Positions 62,101-64,000 of a stretch of DNA of 64,000 nucleotides are shown one piece after another. Every line of letters begins with the position of its first letter. Positions within the stretch are counted from its first letter, which is position 1. Origin of the DNA: an uncultured Mucilaginibacter sp. (GTDB lineage Bacteria > Bacteroidota > Bacteroidia > Sphingobacteriales > Sphingobacteriaceae); assembly GCA_913775265.1 (NCBI GenBank), contig CAJYJH010000033.1, forward strand, positions 333,329 to 397,328, written 5' to 3'. Under the pieces are notes generated by a model that was given only the letters and a program-made list of their open reading frames with translations, was not told the origin of the DNA and searched no databases. Made by a program: the position numbers and the translations under genes.

Positions 62101-62304
62101 ATGAGCTCAATGCAAAAAGCAAATTCAGTAAATATATATGTAATTATCACTGCTGCTGTTATTCTTGGTTTAGCGGGGGTGTTCTTCCGTTTTTTGGATG
62201 AGATCTTTGGTCACGGATTTATCTTCACCAGCGTATCTAACATTATTTTAGTTATTGGTATACTGGTTGCCTTAAAAGGTGTATTTGCTATCTTAAAATC
62301 GTAG
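62101..62304 (+). CDS. Small two-helix membrane protein
   Basis: 67 residues with two helices (about 10-29 and 40-65) and a short linker FLDEIFGHGFIFTSVS. It is not assigned to a named family here; similar short proteins occur in Sphingobacteriaceae as I recall. A promoter core upstream and a strong terminator downstream support a real gene. Confidence 0.7.
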   Translation: MSSMQKANSVNIYVIITAAVILGLAGVFFRFLDEIFGHGFIFTSVSNIILVIGILVALKGVFAILKS

Positions 62305-62321
62305 TCAACATTACAAGCATA

Positions 62322-62358
62322 AAAAATGGGTTTCTGATAATGTCAGAAACCCATTTTT
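62322..62358. terminator. Bidirectional terminator between the small membrane protein and gldB
   Basis: A perfect 16-bp stem (62322-62337 with 62343-62358), loop TAATG, with an A run on the left and T run on the right so it works on both strands. Confidence 0.92.
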
Positions 62359-62380
62359 CGTTTATATAAGTTTCTGCGTT

Positions 62381-63421
62381 TTATTTAGGATGATAGGCAG
62401 CCTCATTTAAAATAAGCTGCGCATCATTAGTAGCTAATAACTGAGCCGGTGTAACGTCAGGATGTTTGATAAGATACTGCCTTACAATTTGCCAACCTGT
62501 CCATACAGCCAGCTTAGGCGCCGATTCAGTACGCTCTCCTAATCCCGGTGTAAAAGGTGCTTCGTTAAAGTACTTTTGCATTTTGAGATAATCGGTTTCG
62601 TATAGCAGATTTTCATTTAAAAAATATCCCCAGATATTTCCTTCAAAGGCCTGGCACCATTCCATTTGCCGGGTGGTATAGCCAATTTTGGTGCTGTCGG
62701 GCACGTGGGGTAACAGCCGGTCCATCAGGCACATTACTTTGCCTTCATAAATCATTTTCTCCAGTATCGATTTTTCATCTTTTTCCGGAGCGATATCTTC
62801 CCGCAATATTCCTTCCATAATGCGTGGTACCATATTGTCGGGTGCAAAACGCCTCGACAAATACTGCGGATAAGTATTAATAAGCGCCGGATAAAATTTT
62901 GACTTAGCGCCCAAAAACAAATCCAGTCCTACACCAAAGTAACCGTTACCCACACTGGTTTGCACCTGGAAACCTGATAGGTAGGCGTACACTTTAGGCA
63001 ATTGCTGTTTCGGAAAATAATATTTAACCCGTTTAAATGCATCAGTCAAATCTTCTTCCTGCTCGTTAAGGTTAGGGTAAACTGAGTCTACTTCGTGTTT
63101 TAAATCCTGGTAGGGTTTGCTGTTAAGTATACTACGTATGTTGGCAAAGTATGCTGTATCCTTTACCGAGCCTGCTTCAATAATGCGTTCTACAAAGTCG
63201 GTATAAAAAGGCCCGTATTTGCTTTGCAGGCCGGCAACCTTATTTTGCATGGGAGGCGTTCGCAACTGGTCAAAGTCATGATCAAAACGCTCAATGTGTA
63301 CTTCGAGCTTAATGTTGCTTAAGTCAATATCTTTTTTCTCTTGTCGGCACGATATGGCCAGCATTGCTGTTAAAAAAAGAGCACAAAAATGTTTTACTTT
63401 GCCTGCGTAGAGTCTCGTCAT
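62381..63421 (-). CDS. gldB: Gliding motility lipoprotein GldB
   Basis: 346 residues from the ATG at 63419-63421 (a TTG 15 bases upstream is less likely). Lipoprotein signal with lipobox AISC (Cys25). The core has IERFDHDFDQL, KVYAYLSGFQ, GVGLDLFLGAKSKFYP, PQYLSRRF and the C-terminal PGLGERTESAPKLAVWTGWQ, all typical of GldB. Required for gliding in F. johnsoniae; exact role unclear. It is divergent from the NAD synthase gene, a neighbourhood I recall from other Bacteroidota. Confidence 0.92.
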   Translation of the reverse strand: MTRLYAGKVKHFCALFLTAMLAISCRQEKKDIDLSNIKLEVHIERFDHDFDQLRTPPMQNKVAGLQSKYGPFYTDFVERIIEAGSVKDTAYFANIRSILNSKPYQDLKHEVDSVYPNLNEQEEDLTDAFKRVKYYFPKQQLPKVYAYLSGFQVQTSVGNGYFGVGLDLFLGAKSKFYPALINTYPQYLSRRFAPDNMVPRIMEGILREDIAPEKDEKSILEKMIYEGKVMCLMDRLLPHVPDSTKIGYTTRQMEWCQAFEGNIWGYFLNENLLYETDYLKMQKYFNEAPFTPGLGERTESAPKLAVWTGWQIVRQYLIKHPDVTPAQLLATNDAQLILNEAAYHPK

Positions 63422-63433
63422 ATTTAGCTTCAA

Positions 63434-63441
63434 CAAAAATA
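63434..63441 (-). promoter_or_regulatory. Promoter core for gldB
   Basis: TATTTTTG on the minus strand, 13 bases before the ATG; a TTG lies 14 bases further upstream, shorter than usual. Confidence 0.4.
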
Positions 63442-63491
63442 TCGTTTTTGGGTTGCAATAATTAGCTATAAAACTTCTAATCGTTATAACT

Positions 63492-64000
63492 ATGAAAATA
63501 GCGCTGGCACAACTTAATTACCATATAGGTAACTTCGAATCTAACACAGCAAAAATTATAGACAGTATCAATACCGCGCGCAGCAACGGCGCCGATCTGG
63601 TGGTGTTTGCCGAATTATGTATAAGCGGTTATCCCGCGCGCGATTTTCTTGAATTTAAAGAGTTTATCGACTTGTGCGAACAATCGGCACAGCAAATAGC
63701 GCAAGCTTGTACTGGCATAGCTTGTATTATAGGAATACCTACGCCTAATAAACATAAAAGCAAAGGCGGTAAAGACCTGCACAACTCAGCTTATTTTATA
63801 GCCGACGGTAAAATGTTGCAGGTAGTAAACAAAGCATTGCTGCCCAATTACGATGTGTTTGATGAATACCGCTACTTTGAACCCGAAACTCAATTTGCTT
63901 GCGTAGAATATAAAGGGCGTCGTATTGCGCTCACCATCTGTGAGGATTTATGGAACACCATCGAAAATCCGTTATACATAACCCGCCCGATGGACGAGCT
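63492..64000 (+). CDS. nadE: Glutamine-dependent NAD+ synthase, N-terminal amidase part (cut by window edge)
   Basis: 169 codons from the ATG at 63492 run open to the window end. The nitrilase-type amidase domain is clear: catalytic Glu in FAELCISGYPARDFLEF, Lys in NKALLPNYDVFDEYRYF and the nucleophile Cys in ALTICEDLWN. This is the glutaminase half of two-domain NAD+ synthase; the synthetase half lies beyond the window. It makes NAD+ from deamido-NAD, ATP and glutamine. Confidence 0.92.
   Translation, partial: MKIALAQLNYHIGNFESNTAKIIDSINTARSNGADLVVFAELCISGYPARDFLEFKEFIDLCEQSAQQIAQACTGIACIIGIPTPNKHKSKGGKDLHNSAYFIADGKMLQVVNKALLPNYDVFDEYRYFEPETQFACVEYKGRRIALTICEDLWNTIENPLYITRPMDE

Overview
The window looks like a chromosomal segment of a Bacteroidota bacterium, most likely a Sphingobacteriaceae member (Mucilaginibacter/Pedobacter-like). 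The support is gene content: an alternative complex III respiratory cluster, the gliding/type IX secretion genes gldK-gldL-gldM-gldN with sprE/porW and gldB, Bacteroidota-specific DUF families (DUF4271, DUF4286, DUF4349), and repeated upstream matches to the Bacteroidota promoter core TAnnTTTG with little Shine-Dalgarno signal. The genus is inference. I saw no tRNA, rRNA, CRISPR array, IS element or prophage; this is housekeeping chromosome with a few odd genes.

Layout. 1-3283: edge of a transglutaminase-like gene, an eroded methyltransferase-like gene, an outer-membrane beta-barrel and a deoxyhypusine-synthase-like gene. 3538-20259: one respiratory block, actABCDEF then coxB-coxA; after a strong terminator-like hairpin, ctaA, ctaB, two subunit-III proteins, subunit IV, a Sco-like protein, a DUF420 protein and a small CxxC membrane protein. 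Electrons would pass from menaquinol through ACIII to an A1-type cytochrome oxidase, with heme A made by CtaB/CtaA. 20311-25892: DUF983, DUF2461, an OmpA-like lipoprotein, a phosphoesterase, and a minus-strand operon (TPR protein, DUF4286, RfbC).

26049-30281: a tight three-gene unit of an S9 prolyl-oligopeptidase-like lipoprotein, a sensor histidine kinase and an OmpR-type regulator. The S9 protein has lost its catalytic Ser and His, so it looks like a pseudo-peptidase tied to a two-component system; this is the best candidate for something undescribed here. 30308-40922: mainly minus-strand genes (methyltransferase plus UbiA-like protein, a membrane phosphoesterase, a MoxR/ChlI-like ATPase with a VWA protein, a sugar kinase, a cupin-like protein, a fasciclin protein, HemW) and one plus-strand endonuclease III.

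41099-55096: DUF4271 and hemD, then gldKLMN, uvrC, a class A penicillin-binding protein and sprE/porW. 55204-60978: ATP synthase genes atpZ, an atpI-like gene, and atpB, E, F, H, A, G, without atpD and atpC. 61158-64000: a DUF4349 lipoprotein, a small membrane protein, gldB and the start of a glutamine-dependent NAD+ synthase cut by the window edge. Most convergent gene ends carry long perfect hairpins that should stop transcription in both directions. Every stretch of more than 150 bases without a gene is described under a neighbouring promoter, terminator or repeat; none exceeds 300 bases.
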